Counted from the stretch's first letter, positions 28,029 through 40,180 are shown. The stretch: DNA of 64,000 nucleotides from Bordetella genomosp. 8 (GCF_002119685.1 NZ_CP021108.1:5456001-5520000), one strand, 5' to 3'. Notes: generated from the letters alone by a model not told the origin. Numbers and translations: made by a program.

Positions 28029-28070
28029 CCTGTGCGGGCCGGCCTGTGCGGGCCGGCCTACGCGGGCCGC
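28029..28070. repeat. Three tandem 14-base repeats at the end of the acetyltransferase gene
   Basis: Two identical units CCTGTGCGGGCCGG (28029-28042, 28043-28056) are followed by a third, CCTACGCGGGCCGC, that runs into the last codons of the minus-strand gene. Each unit can fold with its neighbour, so the block may also stop transcription between the convergent genes. Confidence 0.6.
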
Positions 28071-30499
28071 CCCAGATCCAGCCAGACCCGGCGCAAGGAT
28101 GGGTCATCGGGATCGGGGTCGTTCTTCAGCCCCAGGCTGGTCATCAAGCGCAACATGGGCCGGTTGTCGGCCAGCACCAGGCCTTCGATGTATTCCAGCC
28201 CCTGTTCGCGGGCGGCATCGATCAGCAGCGTCATCAATTGCCGTCCCAGGCCCCGCCCCTGCCAGGCATCCGCCACCACCAGCGCATACTCCGCGCCGCG
28301 CCCGTCGGGATTGCGCAGGTAGTGCGCCAGGCCGATCACCGCGTCGTGGCGATGGCCGCGATGCGCGGGATTGGGCAGCTCGGTCGTGGCGACCAGCGCC
28401 AGCTCGCGGTCGTAGTCCACCTGGGTATAGCGGGCCAGCATGCGCGGCGTCAGCTCGCGCATCATCGAAACGAAGCGCATATACCGCGAACGCTCCGACA
28501 GATCGCGGATGAAGGCCTGCAGGGAATCGGCGTCCTCCGGGCGGATGGGGCGTACCACCCACGGCGTGCCGTCCTCGAAGCGCCGCACCTGCACCAGCCG
28601 CGCCGGATAGGGGTGGATGGCCATGTGCGGATAGCCGCCCAGGTGCAGGGAAGGCGTCGCCGGCTCGGCCGTCAGGGTCACGCGCAGGGAACGCGCGTAT
28701 AGGCGGGCCTCGCCGGCAAACAGGGGGTCGATGTCCAGCGCTTCGATATCCGGTATATCGGTGATCAGCTCGGAAACGCGCACCAGCGCCTGCTGCAGGG
28801 TCTCGAAGGCCGCGATACTCAGGCGATGCGCCAGCACCTTGCGCCACAGTCGGCTGCGCTCTATCAGTTGCTGGGCCAGGAAGCCGTTCAGCGGCGGCAG
28901 GTCCATGCCGCGATCGGCGGCGCCGAGCACCGCGTCGGGACCGCCCGCCGCGAAGCGGATGACCGGACCGAATCGGGCGTCGCGATGGACGCGTATGGCC
29001 ATCGGACGCGACAGGGGCTCGAAAGCGCCGCTGGGCATGGACTCGTTGATCGGCACCAGGCCGGCTGCCATGAGGTCGCGCGCTTCCGCCGGCGTCAGCG
29101 CGTGCCGGCCATCGCGCCGGACCGCGTCGACGATGGCCTGGGCATCGGCCAGCGCCGGCTGGGGCCCCTGGGGCAGCGGCGGCTGCGACTGCAGCAGCAA
29201 CTGCTGGTTGTAGTAGTGGGTGGATAGCACGCCGAAGGCATCGGCCGCCGATTCCGGCGTGCGAAAGGCGGACGTCCCGGCATCGTCCAGCATGCGCCGC
29301 AGGGGCCGCATGCCGGCATCGCCCATGAAACAGGACACGATGGGCTTGCGCGCGCGCGGCGCGATCTGCGCCAGCCTTTCGGCCACCGCGCGCAGGTCCG
29401 CCAGGGCATCGGGCGCGAGCAGCACCAGCACGCCGTCCACGCCGGGATCGTCGATCAACGCGTCCAGGACGGCCTGGGTCCTGTCGGGCGTCAGCGGCGC
29501 ATGGGTGATGACCGGATTGCCGACCGCCGACCCGGGCTCCAGCAATGCTTCCAGCGCCTGCACGGTGCCCTGCGACAGCTCGGCGCGCGCGACCGCGGCG
29601 TCCGGGCCGATCAGGTCCAACGCCAGCTGGCCCGGCCCGCTGCCGTTGGAAAACAGCGCCACCCGCCTCCCGCGCGGCCGGCGCGCATAGCCCAGCACCT
29701 TCAGGGCCGAGAACAGCTGCACGAAATAGCGCACCCGCACGGCGCCGGCGCGGCGCAGCACGGCATCGAATACAGCATCGTCGTCGTCGCCGCGTCCCGC
29801 CTTCAGCACCACCACCGGCTTGGCGCTGGCGGCGGCCCGCAGCGCGCTGATGAAGGGCCGCGCGGGCCCGACGTCTTCGAGATACAGGGCGATGCTGTCG
29901 GTGCGCGGATCGGTGGCGAGATAATCCAGGACCGGGCCCAGGCCGACGATGGCTTCGTCGCCCAGCGCGATCGCGGTGGAAAAGCCGATGTGCACGTCCT
30001 CGGCCCAATCCATGACGGCGGCGATGATGGAGCGCGATTGCGCCACCAGCGCCACCCGGCCGTCGCGTGCCAGCGTCGGATGCTGGCTCAGGTTCAGCCC
30101 GGCGTACGGACGCTGCACGCCGAAGGCGCGCGGCCCCAGCAGCTTGCAGCGGTTTTCCTGCGCCCAGGCCTGGCACAAGGCTACCGTCCCGCGCGGATAG
30201 GGATCGGGTTGCTCGTGCGGCAGTGCGATGAGCGCGCGCGGCGCCCGCGGCGTCAGGCGGCGCAGCGTTTCGGCGAATACCGATGGCGCGACACAGACCA
30301 GGGCAAGGTCCGGTCGCTCGTCCGCCGCCAGGCCGGCCAGGGTTTCGGGAAGTTCGGGGGCGACGCCGGGCTCGCAGGCCAGGCTGGTGGTGCGTGCGCG
30401 CAGGCGCGCCGGCAGCATCGCCGCGCCCGGCAAGGGCCGGTCCGCGATGATGAGCAGGGAACGCGGATCGAACAGAGAAGCCAGCGCGTGTCGAAGCAT
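28058..30499 (-). CDS. Pat-like protein acetyltransferase: acyl-CoA-synthetase-like region fused to GNAT domain
   Basis: The 813-residue protein has the layout of bacterial Pat/YfiQ lysine acetyltransferases: a CoA-binding-like N-terminal domain, a succinyl-CoA-ligase-like and ATP-grasp-like middle, and a C-terminal GNAT domain (about 640-813) with the acetyl-CoA loop WQGRGLGRQLM. Pat enzymes acetylate and switch off acetyl-CoA synthetase and other metabolic enzymes. The N-terminus reads LFDPRSLLIIAD, where active CoA-binding domains have a glycine-containing VIGAS-type motif, so this domain looks degenerate; it is also shorter than the usual 880-900 residues. It is divergent from gltX. Confidence 0.88.
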   Translation of the reverse strand: MLRHALASLFDPRSLLIIADRPLPGAAMLPARLRARTTSLACEPGVAPELPETLAGLAADERPDLALVCVAPSVFAETLRRLTPRAPRALIALPHEQPDPYPRGTVALCQAWAQENRCKLLGPRAFGVQRPYAGLNLSQHPTLARDGRVALVAQSRSIIAAVMDWAEDVHIGFSTAIALGDEAIVGLGPVLDYLATDPRTDSIALYLEDVGPARPFISALRAAASAKPVVVLKAGRGDDDDAVFDAVLRRAGAVRVRYFVQLFSALKVLGYARRPRGRRVALFSNGSGPGQLALDLIGPDAAVARAELSQGTVQALEALLEPGSAVGNPVITHAPLTPDRTQAVLDALIDDPGVDGVLVLLAPDALADLRAVAERLAQIAPRARKPIVSCFMGDAGMRPLRRMLDDAGTSAFRTPESAADAFGVLSTHYYNQQLLLQSQPPLPQGPQPALADAQAIVDAVRRDGRHALTPAEARDLMAAGLVPINESMPSGAFEPLSRPMAIRVHRDARFGPVIRFAAGGPDAVLGAADRGMDLPPLNGFLAQQLIERSRLWRKVLAHRLSIAAFETLQQALVRVSELITDIPDIEALDIDPLFAGEARLYARSLRVTLTAEPATPSLHLGGYPHMAIHPYPARLVQVRRFEDGTPWVVRPIRPEDADSLQAFIRDLSERSRYMRFVSMMRELTPRMLARYTQVDYDRELALVATTELPNPAHRGHRHDAVIGLAHYLRNPDGRGAEYALVVADAWQGRGLGRQLMTLLIDAAREQGLEYIEGLVLADNRPMLRLMTSLGLKNDPDPDDPSLRRVWLDLGRPA

Positions 30500-30557
30500 G
30501 GACGCCTACCCTATTCTAAAATGCCGCCATCGCGCAATATAACCGCCGGCCTTTTCA

Positions 30558-31970
30558 ATGACTCAAACCTCCAATTCCCGCGTCCGCACCCGTTTCGCTC
30601 CTTCGCCCACCGGCTACCTGCATCTGGGCGGCGCGCGCACGGCGCTTTTTTCCTGGGCGTTCGCCCGCCACCATGGCGGCGTATTCATCCTGCGCATCGA
30701 AGATACCGACGTGGAACGTTCGACGCCGGAAGCCGTCCAGGCCATCCTGGACAGCATGGACTGGCTGGGCATGCAGCCCGACGAAGGCCCGTTCTACCAG
30801 ATGCGGCGCATGGACCGCTATCGCGAGGTCGTGGCGCAGATGCTCGCGGCCGGCACCGCCTACCACTGCTACTGCACCCCCGACGAAGTCGAGGCCATGC
30901 GCGAACGCGCGCGCGCCCAGGGCCTGAAGCCGCGCTACGACGGTACCTGGCGCCCGGAGCCGGGCAAGACCCTGCCGCCGATTCCGGAAGGCCGCCAGCC
31001 CGTGGTGCGCTTCAAGAATCCCCTGACCGGCGCCACCAGCTGGAACGATATGGTGAAGGGCCCGATCAGCTTCGACAACGGCGAACTGGACGACCTGATC
31101 ATCGCGCGCCCCGACGGCACGCCGACGTACAACTTCTGCGTGGTGGTGGACGATTGGGACATGGGCATCACGCACGTGCTGCGTGGCGACGACCACGTCA
31201 ACAACACGCCGCGGCAGATCAACATCCTGCGCGCGCTGGGCGCCGAATTGCCGGAGTATGGCCACGTGCCGATGATCCTGGGGCCGGACGGCGAAAAACT
31301 GTCCAAGCGCCATGGCGCGGTCAGCGTCATGGAGTACGACAAGGACGGCTACCTGCCCGAGGCCATGATCAACTATCTGGCCCGCCTGGGCTGGAGCCAC
31401 GGCGATGACGAGTTGTTCACCCGCGAACAGCTGGTGGAATGGTTCGACACGCGCCACTTGTCGAAGTCGGCATCGCAATGGGACCCGAAAAAACTGAACT
31501 GGGTCAACGCCCATTACATGCGCCAGATGACCGACGCCGAACTGGCCGCGCGGGTCGAGCCCCGTATCGCGAGCCGCGGCGGCGACCCGGCCGCCGCCGA
31601 CCTGCCCGCCGTGATGGCGCTGCTGAAGGATCGCGCGGAAACGCTGGAACAACTGGCTGACGGCGCGATGCTGTTCTGCGGTCCGTTCGAAGGCGCACCG
31701 GCCGAGCTGGCGGCGCAGCACCTGACCGAGCCCGCGCGCGACGCACTGCGTGATTTCGCCACCGAAGCCAGCGGCGCGGACTGGACGAAGGACGCGCTGT
31801 CGGCCGCCATCAAACGGGTGCTGGCGGCGCGCGGCATCAAGATGCCGCAGCTGGCCATTCCCTTGCGCGTGGCGGTCACCGGCCAGACGCAGACGCCGGC
31901 CATCGATGCGGTGCTGGCCCTGCTGGGCAGGGACAAGGTGCTGCAACGGCTGCAACGCGCGCTGGGCTGA
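30558..31970 (+). CDS. gltX: Glutamyl-tRNA synthetase
   Basis: The 470-residue class I synthetase has [16 protein letters not shown] with the HIGH-type HLGG at 22-25 and the KMSKS equivalent KLSKR at 247-251. A TAAAAT -10 box lies at 30517-30522, giving a leader of about 30 bases; the -35 is not obvious. Asp/Glu discrimination was not checked. No tRNA gene is visible nearby. Confidence 0.98.
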   Translation: MTQTSNSRVRTRFAPSPTGYLHLGGARTALFSWAFARHHGGVFILRIEDTDVERSTPEAVQAILDSMDWLGMQPDEGPFYQMRRMDRYREVVAQMLAAGTAYHCYCTPDEVEAMRERARAQGLKPRYDGTWRPEPGKTLPPIPEGRQPVVRFKNPLTGATSWNDMVKGPISFDNGELDDLIIARPDGTPTYNFCVVVDDWDMGITHVLRGDDHVNNTPRQINILRALGAELPEYGHVPMILGPDGEKLSKRHGAVSVMEYDKDGYLPEAMINYLARLGWSHGDDELFTREQLVEWFDTRHLSKSASQWDPKKLNWVNAHYMRQMTDAELAARVEPRIASRGGDPAAADLPAVMALLKDRAETLEQLADGAMLFCGPFEGAPAELAAQHLTEPARDALRDFATEASGADWTKDALSAAIKRVLAARGIKMPQLAIPLRVAVTGQTQTPAIDAVLALLGRDKVLQRLQRALG

Positions 31971-32026
31971 ACGGCCAGGCGCCCGAGGCTGATCACCCGG
32001 CCACGACGGGCGTCCCGACCCGACCC

Positions 32027-32056
32027 GAGCCGCCCCGACCATCAGGCGGGCGGCTC
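32027..32056. terminator. Hairpin between convergent gltX and the lipoprotein gene
   Basis: GAGCCGCCC / GGGCGGCTC, perfect 9-base arms with a 12-base loop. It ends 4 bases before the lipoprotein stop codon. It has no T-run, so it may act with Rho for either gene. Confidence 0.4.
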
Positions 32057-32059
32057 CGC

Positions 32060-32563
32060 TCAGCGCAGCACGTAGCCTTGCGGCATGCGGCGCGCCTTCA
32101 GGACCTCGCCGCCGGGTTTCTGGTCACGCAGCACCAGGGTGGAGTTGTTGACGGTTTCCACCCTGTACCGATTCGTATAGATCGGATCCGACAGATCCAC
32201 GGGGTCGCCGTTCGATTCCGTCGTCTGCATCGTGTACACGCCGTTGGAGAACGTCCAGCAGCCCGTTTCGTCCAGGCCGGGGCGCGCCTTGTTGCGTATC
32301 TTCAACTGGGTCTGGTAGCGCATCTTTCCGTCCGGCGCCAGCACCAGCAGCGTCTGCTGCGTGCCGCCCACGCCTCGCGGCGTCGACACCGAATACCAGG
32401 TTCCGGCCAAGGCCTCGGCACCGGCGCTGGCGGCGCAGGCAACAGGCTTCGGCGGCGGAGCCGGTTGGGAAGCCGGCGCGGACACTTCTTTCTTGGTCGC
32501 GCAACCAGCCAGAATGAACGCGGCGCAGGCTACGCCGGCGAAACGCGAAAATGCACTGCTCAT
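32060..32563 (-). CDS. Putative lipoprotein of unknown function
   Basis: The 167-residue product has a lipoprotein signal peptide with lipobox LAGC (lipid cysteine C21), a short proline/alanine-rich linker, and a compact domain starting near LAGTWYSVSTPRG and ending DQKPGGEVLKARRMPQGYVLR. The LAGTW opening resembles small beta-barrel or META/lipocalin-like lipoproteins, but I cannot name the family. The ATG at 32563 is preceded by GAGGA. The 217 bases upstream to the LysR gene hold only a short CGCAA/TTGCG dyad at 32707-32718. Confidence 0.75.
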   Translation of the reverse strand: MSSAFSRFAGVACAAFILAGCATKKEVSAPASQPAPPPKPVACAASAGAEALAGTWYSVSTPRGVGGTQQTLLVLAPDGKMRYQTQLKIRNKARPGLDETGCWTFSNGVYTMQTTESNGDPVDLSDPIYTNRYRVETVNNSTLVLRDQKPGGEVLKARRMPQGYVLR

Positions 32564-32780
32564 GAAATCCTCACAGACCACCGAGATGTCCACATGGCGC
32601 GGAATAAAAGGCTTCGGTGCGACATGTCGATTCTGAAGAGCGTGACGGCAAGACGCAACGTCCAGGCTTGCGTGACGCGCATGTGCCCCTTCGTTTGTGC
32701 GAAGCGCGCAACATTGCGAACGTGAACGTGCCCAATATTCAACGCATGCCGCCTACTGTCGAGCATGCGGCAAGTCAGGC

Positions 32781-33677
32781 TCATGCCGAATGTGCGGAAG
32801 CCGCGGCTGCTTCGCGCAGCAGGGCCTCCATCGCCGCGGCGGCGGGAGACAGCGTGCGGCCGGCCAGCCGCGTGATGCCCAGCGAGCGCGCGATGCGCGG
32901 CCGGCGCAACGGCACGAACACCAGGTTGCGCGCATCGGGCGGTTTGCCCAGTTCGGCCAGCACCGTCACGCCCAGGCCGCGCTCCAGCATCGCGGTCAGC
33001 GACATCATGTGCGATACGAACAGCGGCGGATCCATCAGGAAGGCCGCCGCCCGGTGCCCGGCGAGCTGCCGGTGTCCGACGGTACCGATGAGCGGCAGCG
33101 GGGAAATCTCTTTCCACGTCACCCAGGCGCGGCCCCCGAGCGCGTGATCGTCGCGACACACCAGACCGAATTCATCCCGCCACATGGGTTCGAAAACGAG
33201 ACGCTTGTCGCGCAGCACCGGGCTGCACACGCCCAGCTCCGCCTGGCCGGCCAGTACCATGCGCTCCACGCCTTCCGAATTGTCGTCGTAGAGCCGCATC
33301 GACACACCCGGATGCGCGGCGCGGTAGCGGGCCACCAGATCGGGGATCCATAACCACGCGGCCGTGGCCACCGCGGCCAGCGTCAGCAGGCCCGTTTCGC
33401 TGCGCGCCATGCCGCCCATGCTGAGGGCCACCCGGTCGTGATGGTCGACCAGCTCGCGGGCCAGGGGCAGGCAGGACTCGCCAAACCGCGTGAGCGTGAC
33501 GCGCGCGCCGCGCTCGAACAGGGGCTGGCCCAGGCGCTGCTCCATCTCGCGTATGGACAGCGACAAGGCGGGCTGCGAGCGGAAGGCGCGCGCCGCGGCC
33601 GCGCGGAAGCTGCGCAGTTCCGCCACCAGCAGGAAATGCCGGTAATGCGCGATGGAAAGGTCGGGAAGCAGGCTCAT
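32781..33677 (-). CDS. LysR-type transcriptional regulator
   Basis: The 298-residue regulator has an N-terminal winged helix-turn-helix (about residues 10-65, FLLVAELRSFRAAAARAFRS and SIREMEQRLGQPLFER) and a C-terminal effector-binding domain. The ATG at 33677 has AGGAA upstream. It is divergent from an alpha/beta hydrolase gene with an 87-base gap, the usual LysR arrangement, so it probably controls the hydrolase and perhaps the following Bug binding protein. The effector is unknown. Confidence 0.92.
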   Translation of the reverse strand: MSLLPDLSIAHYRHFLLVAELRSFRAAAARAFRSQPALSLSIREMEQRLGQPLFERGARVTLTRFGESCLPLARELVDHHDRVALSMGGMARSETGLLTLAAVATAAWLWIPDLVARYRAAHPGVSMRLYDDNSEGVERMVLAGQAELGVCSPVLRDKRLVFEPMWRDEFGLVCRDDHALGGRAWVTWKEISPLPLIGTVGHRQLAGHRAAAFLMDPPLFVSHMMSLTAMLERGLGVTVLAELGKPPDARNLVFVPLRRPRIARSLGITRLAGRTLSPAAAAMEALLREAAAASAHSA

Positions 33678-33715
33678 CGAGCAATTCCTGGTATTTGGCC
33701 GACTTATTATCGGAT

Positions 33716-33734
33716 AGAAAAAATAAATTTTTCT
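33716..33734. promoter_or_regulatory. AT-rich dyad in the LysR/hydrolase intergenic region
   Basis: AGAAAAAA / ATTTTTCT (one mismatch) around a TAA centre, 39 bases upstream of the LysR start and 31 upstream of the hydrolase start. It is far more AT-rich than its surroundings and is the best candidate LysR operator or shared promoter core here. Confidence 0.45.
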
Positions 33735-33764
33735 CATCGCGACGACGGCCCTACCATTCGCCGC

Positions 33765-34595
33765 ATGGACTCCTCGGCGCTCCCCTCCGCCCTTCCCGAT
33801 TTCGATCTGGTCGACCGCTTGCCATCGCGGGCGGCCGGCGGCGGCAGGCTGGTCATCGCCGGCCGCGGCCGCCCCGGCATGCCCACGCTGCTCTTCGTTC
33901 CGGGGGCCTTTCATGGCGCGTGGTGCTATGCGGGCTACCTGGAATACTTCACCAGCCTGGATATCGCATGCGCCGCGCTGGATCTGCCGGGCCACGGATG
34001 GCTGCCGCAGGCCCCGGGATTCCATCGCCTTGGCGTGCGCGACTTCGGCGCCTGCGTGACGCAGGCGATGGATCTGATCGACGGCCCGGTGGTGCTGGCC
34101 GGCCACAGCATGGGCGCGTTGCCGGCCTTGTACGCCGCAAGCCAGCGCGAAACGGCGGGCGTAGTGTTGATGGCCCCATCGCCCCCCGGCAACGTGCCCG
34201 GCGCCCGGCCCATCGCGCCGGTGCCGATCGGCGCGAGCCGGCAGCCGCCCGGGCTGGACGGCGTCCGGCAACGTTTCACGGGCGAGATGAGCCGACATGA
34301 AGTGACGGCCGTCGCCACCAGGCTGTGCCCGGAAAGCGCCGAAGCGATGAACGACCGCTACCTGCTGCGGGTACATATTCCGCCAGAGGCCATCGACGCG
34401 CCGGGCCTGTGCCTGGAAGCCGGCGACGATGATCCCGATCGCCATCCCGCCGGACAGGACAAGGCGGTGGCCGATCTCTACGGCTTTGAATATCGCCTGC
34501 TGCCGGCCTTGCCGCACTGCATGATGTATGCGCGCGGCTGGCAGGAAAGCGCGGACGCGATACGCGAGTGGTACCAGCGCCGCTACACGCACTGA
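33765..34595 (+). CDS. Alpha/beta hydrolase
   Basis: The 276-residue protein of the alpha/beta-hydrolase superfamily has an oxyanion region VPGAFHGAWCY, nucleophile S115 in GHSMG and a likely catalytic histidine in LPHCMMY near the C-terminus. No signal peptide is seen. The start at 33765 is the first ATG after the intergenic region; longer in-frame readings would overlap the LysR gene. It is probably controlled by the divergent LysR regulator. Esterase, lactonase and C-C hydrolase activities are all possible. Confidence 0.88.
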   Translation: MDSSALPSALPDFDLVDRLPSRAAGGGRLVIAGRGRPGMPTLLFVPGAFHGAWCYAGYLEYFTSLDIACAALDLPGHGWLPQAPGFHRLGVRDFGACVTQAMDLIDGPVVLAGHSMGALPALYAASQRETAGVVLMAPSPPGNVPGARPIAPVPIGASRQPPGLDGVRQRFTGEMSRHEVTAVATRLCPESAEAMNDRYLLRVHIPPEAIDAPGLCLEAGDDDPDRHPAGQDKAVADLYGFEYRLLPALPHCMMYARGWQESADAIREWYQRRYTH

Positions 34596-34630
34596 CGGTT
34601 TACGCACCGGCCGCCGCCACCGGCGCGCAC

Positions 34631-34640
34631 TATATATATA
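34631..34640. repeat. (TA)5 tract upstream of the Bug gene
   Basis: Five TA dinucleotides followed by GAGAGACACA, 54-63 bases upstream of the Bug start. This could form the -10 region of its promoter. Such dinucleotide runs can change length by slippage. Confidence 0.35.
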
Positions 34641-34693
34641 GAGAGACACACGGAGACCGCCTGCCGCGGCTCCGCTACCAAAGGGGGCTTACC

Positions 34694-35662
34694 TTGAAAA
34701 GACATACCAATCTGTTCGCGGCGCTCGCCATGTGCGGCGCGTGGATGACGGCGCCGTCGGCCCATGCGGCGCAGTGGCCGGAGCGCACCGTCACGATCAT
34801 CGTGCCCTCCGCCGCGGGCGGCGCCGCGGACCTGACCGCGCGCACCTTCGCCCAATACCTGGGCGCCAAGACCGGCCAGAGCGTCGTGGTGGAAGACCGC
34901 CCCGGCGCCGGCGGCATCGTCGGCACCAATTCGGTGAAGACCGCACCGGCCGATGGCTACACCTTCCTGCTGTCGACCAATTCCACCCAGGCCGCCAACC
35001 CCTATCTGTACAAATCCCTGCCCTACGACCCCCTGAAGGACTTCCGCCAGGTGGGCATGCTGGGCACCTTCGGTTCGGTCGCGGTGGTCGCGCCGGGCAG
35101 CAATTTCCGCGACATGCCGCAACTGGTCGATTATGCGAAGCAGCACCCCGGCAAAGTGTTCTACGGCTACTACAGTTCGTCCTCGCAGGTGCCGTCCGCC
35201 CTGCTGAAGGCGCGTGCCGACCTGCAGATCGACGGCGCCGCGTACAAGAACGTCACGCAGATCATCACCGACCTGCGGGGCGGACAGATCGATTTCGCGT
35301 TCGTCGACTACCTGACCGCCATGGGCCAGATCGACGGCAAGGGCCTGCGCGCCATCGCGGTGACGGGTGAAGCGGCCCATCCGGCCTGGCCGGACGTCCC
35401 GCCCATGTCTTCCTACTATCCTGGCTTCGTGGTGCTCGGCTGGCTGGGGCTGTCGGCGCCCGCCGGCACCCCCGAAGCCGTCGTGCAGGCCATGAACCGC
35501 TACATGGCGCAGGCGGTGGACGATCCCGACGTGCGCGGCAAGCTGACCCGCCTGGGGCTGCAGCCCAAACGCATGGATGCGGCGGAGTTCGACAGTTTCG
35601 TGCGCCAGGACGCCGAACGCTGGAAACAATGGATCGCCACGGCGGGGATCACGCCCCAGTAG
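34694..35662 (+). CDS. Bug-family (tripartite tricarboxylate) periplasmic binding protein
   Basis: The 322-residue protein begins at a TTG with an AGGGGG ribosome site 8 bases upstream and has a signal peptide cut at AHA|A after residue 25. The mature protein has the Bug/TctC fold: VTIIVPSAAGGAADLTAR near the start, VVEDRPGAGG and the C-terminal GLSAPAGTP. The expansion of this family is a known trait of Bordetella and relatives. No TctA/TctB membrane genes are near, so it is an orphan binding protein or serves a distant transporter. Its 98-base spacing from the hydrolase suggests possible co-regulation. Confidence 0.93.
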   Translation: MKRHTNLFAALAMCGAWMTAPSAHAAQWPERTVTIIVPSAAGGAADLTARTFAQYLGAKTGQSVVVEDRPGAGGIVGTNSVKTAPADGYTFLLSTNSTQAANPYLYKSLPYDPLKDFRQVGMLGTFGSVAVVAPGSNFRDMPQLVDYAKQHPGKVFYGYYSSSSQVPSALLKARADLQIDGAAYKNVTQIITDLRGGQIDFAFVDYLTAMGQIDGKGLRAIAVTGEAAHPAWPDVPPMSSYYPGFVVLGWLGLSAPAGTPEAVVQAMNRYMAQAVDDPDVRGKLTRLGLQPKRMDAAEFDSFVRQDAERWKQWIATAGITPQ

Positions 35663-35771
35663 CCGGCTCTCCGGCGCCCCCTTCGGCGGCCCTCCCCGGC
35701 CGCCGCGCATGCGACAATAGCGCTATACGGAGCGGGCACTTCGCCGTCGGACCAGATAACCTGAGCACGAT

Positions 35772-35798
35772 ATACTTCGTAACAACTTAAAGAAGTAT
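35772..35798. promoter_or_regulatory. Inverted repeat upstream of nrdA
   Basis: ATACTTC / GAAGTAT with 13 bases between, AT-rich, about 37 bases before the first NrdR box. It may mark the end of the Bug transcript or an additional regulator site. The 347-base gap 35663-36009 holds this repeat, the NrdR boxes and no gene that I can support. Confidence 0.35.
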
Positions 35799-35834
35799 CG
35801 CGATTCAAATCACGCTTGTAGCCAACCCCAACGA

Positions 35835-35881
35835 CCACTAGAATTTGGCCTGGGGTCGGGGTTAGACACAACATCTAGTGG
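35835..35881 (+). promoter_or_regulatory. Pair of NrdR boxes in the nrdAB promoter region
   Basis: The second box, ACACAACATCTAGTGG (35866-35881), matches the NrdR consensus ACACWAWATNTWGTGT closely. The first, CCACTAGAATTTGGCC (35835-35850), is weaker but keeps CAC.A....T.G. Their starts are 31 bases apart, three helical turns, as known for cooperative NrdR binding. They lie 129-175 bases upstream of the nrdA ATG. Confidence 0.75.
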
Positions 35882-36009
35882 TTAAGGGCGCGGCCGGGGG
35901 CATTTCCGGCCTATCTGCGTCCTCTGGTAACCGCCTTCCTTCCCCCCGGATTTCCAAATTCCCAGGCGCGGCCTCTGTCGCGCCTTTTCTACTACGCACA
36001 GGAGCTTCC

Positions 36010-38943
<2,934 letters not shown>

Positions 38944-38965
38944 TCGACCGCCCCGGAGAATTCAC

Positions 38966-40147
38966 ATGATCAATTGGGAAGACGACAACGTCGCACTGCA
39001 ACCGGGCCAGCCCGCCGCCAAGCCGGCGGCCGGCATGTCCGTGCGCCCGTCGACGGGCGCCTTCGACGACGCCGCGTTGCCGGCCGCCGTGCCGGCCCAG
39101 GCCGCCGGCGCGCAGCCGGACGGCGCCGCCCAGCGCGTCAAGGTTGCCGACAAGCGCATCATCAACGGCCAGACCGACGTCAATCAGCTGGTTCCGTTCA
39201 AATACAAGTGGGCCTGGGAAAAGTACCTGGCCACCTGCGCCAACCATTGGATGCCGCAGGAAATCAATATGTCGCGCGACATCGCGCTGTGGAAGAACCC
39301 CACCGGGTTGACCGAGGACGAGCGCCGCATCATCAAGCGCAACCTGGGCTTCTTCGTCACGGCCGACTCGCTGGCCGCCAACAACATCGTGCTGGGCACC
39401 TACCGGCACATCACGGCCCCCGAATGCCGCCAGTTCCTGCTGCGCCAGGCATTCGAAGAAGCGATCCATACCCACGCTTATCAATACATCGTCGAAAGCC
39501 TGGACCTGGACGAATCGGAAATCTTCAATGCCTATAACGAGGTTCCGTCCATCCGCGCCAAGGACGAGTTCCTGATCCCGTTCATCGACGCGATCGCGGA
39601 CCCGAACTTCCACACCGGCACCCTGGAAGCCGATCAGAAACTCCTGAAGTCGCTGATCGTCTTCGCCTGCCTGATGGAAGGCCTGTTCTTTTATGTCGGG
39701 TTTACGCAGATCCTGGCGCTGGGCCGCCAGAACAAGATGACCGGCGCCGCCGAACAGTACATGTACATCCTGCGCGATGAATCCATGCACTGCAATTTCG
39801 GCATCGACCTGATCAACACCATCAAGCTCGAGAATCCGCACCTCTGGACGCCCGAGTTCCGCGAAGAAATCCGTGCTCTGTTCGTGAAAGCCGTCGAACT
39901 GGAATACGCTTACGCCGAAGACACCATGCCGCGCGGTGTGCTGGGCCTGAATGCGCCGATGTTCAAGTCGTATCTGCGCTTCATCGCCAACCGCCGTTGC
40001 CAGCAGATCGGCCTGGAAGCGCTGTTCCCGCAGGAAGAAAACCCCTTCCCGTGGATGGCGGAAATGATCGACCTCAAGAAAGAGCGAAACTTTTTCGAAA
40101 CTCGAGTCATCGAATATCAAACCGGAGGCACGCTGAGCTGGGAATGA
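38966..40147 (+). CDS. nrdB: Ribonucleoside-diphosphate reductase class Ia, beta subunit
   Basis: The 393-residue radical-bearing subunit has its di-iron ligand region in EEAIHTHAY, where Y172 aligns with the radical tyrosine Y122 of E. coli NrdB, and in RDESMHCNF. The radical tyrosine is therefore kept, indicating a tyrosyl radical type enzyme. The first 60 residues are a proline/alanine-rich extension. It lies 22 bases after nrdA, with a GGAG site. A GC hairpin follows the stop. Confidence 0.97.
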   Translation: MINWEDDNVALQPGQPAAKPAAGMSVRPSTGAFDDAALPAAVPAQAAGAQPDGAAQRVKVADKRIINGQTDVNQLVPFKYKWAWEKYLATCANHWMPQEINMSRDIALWKNPTGLTEDERRIIKRNLGFFVTADSLAANNIVLGTYRHITAPECRQFLLRQAFEEAIHTHAYQYIVESLDLDESEIFNAYNEVPSIRAKDEFLIPFIDAIADPNFHTGTLEADQKLLKSLIVFACLMEGLFFYVGFTQILALGRQNKMTGAAEQYMYILRDESMHCNFGIDLINTIKLENPHLWTPEFREEIRALFVKAVELEYAYAEDTMPRGVLGLNAPMFKSYLRFIANRRCQQIGLEALFPQEENPFPWMAEMIDLKKERNFFETRVIEYQTGGTLSWE

Positions 40148-40180
40148 ACCGGTCCAGGGTGTCGGAAGCAACGTAGCGAT

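Noticed and set aside
31971..32059. tRNA gene next to gltX
   Set aside because: No cloverleaf-compatible arms, T-loop GTTCGA motif or CCA end could be found here or in any other gap.
33677..34649. Extension of the LysR protein by about 320 residues upstream, and of the hydrolase into the LysR gene
   Set aside because: The frames are open only because of GC bias. The family starts at 33677 and 33765 have a helix-turn-helix at the right distance and a ribosome site (LysR) or the first ATG after the promoter region (hydrolase).
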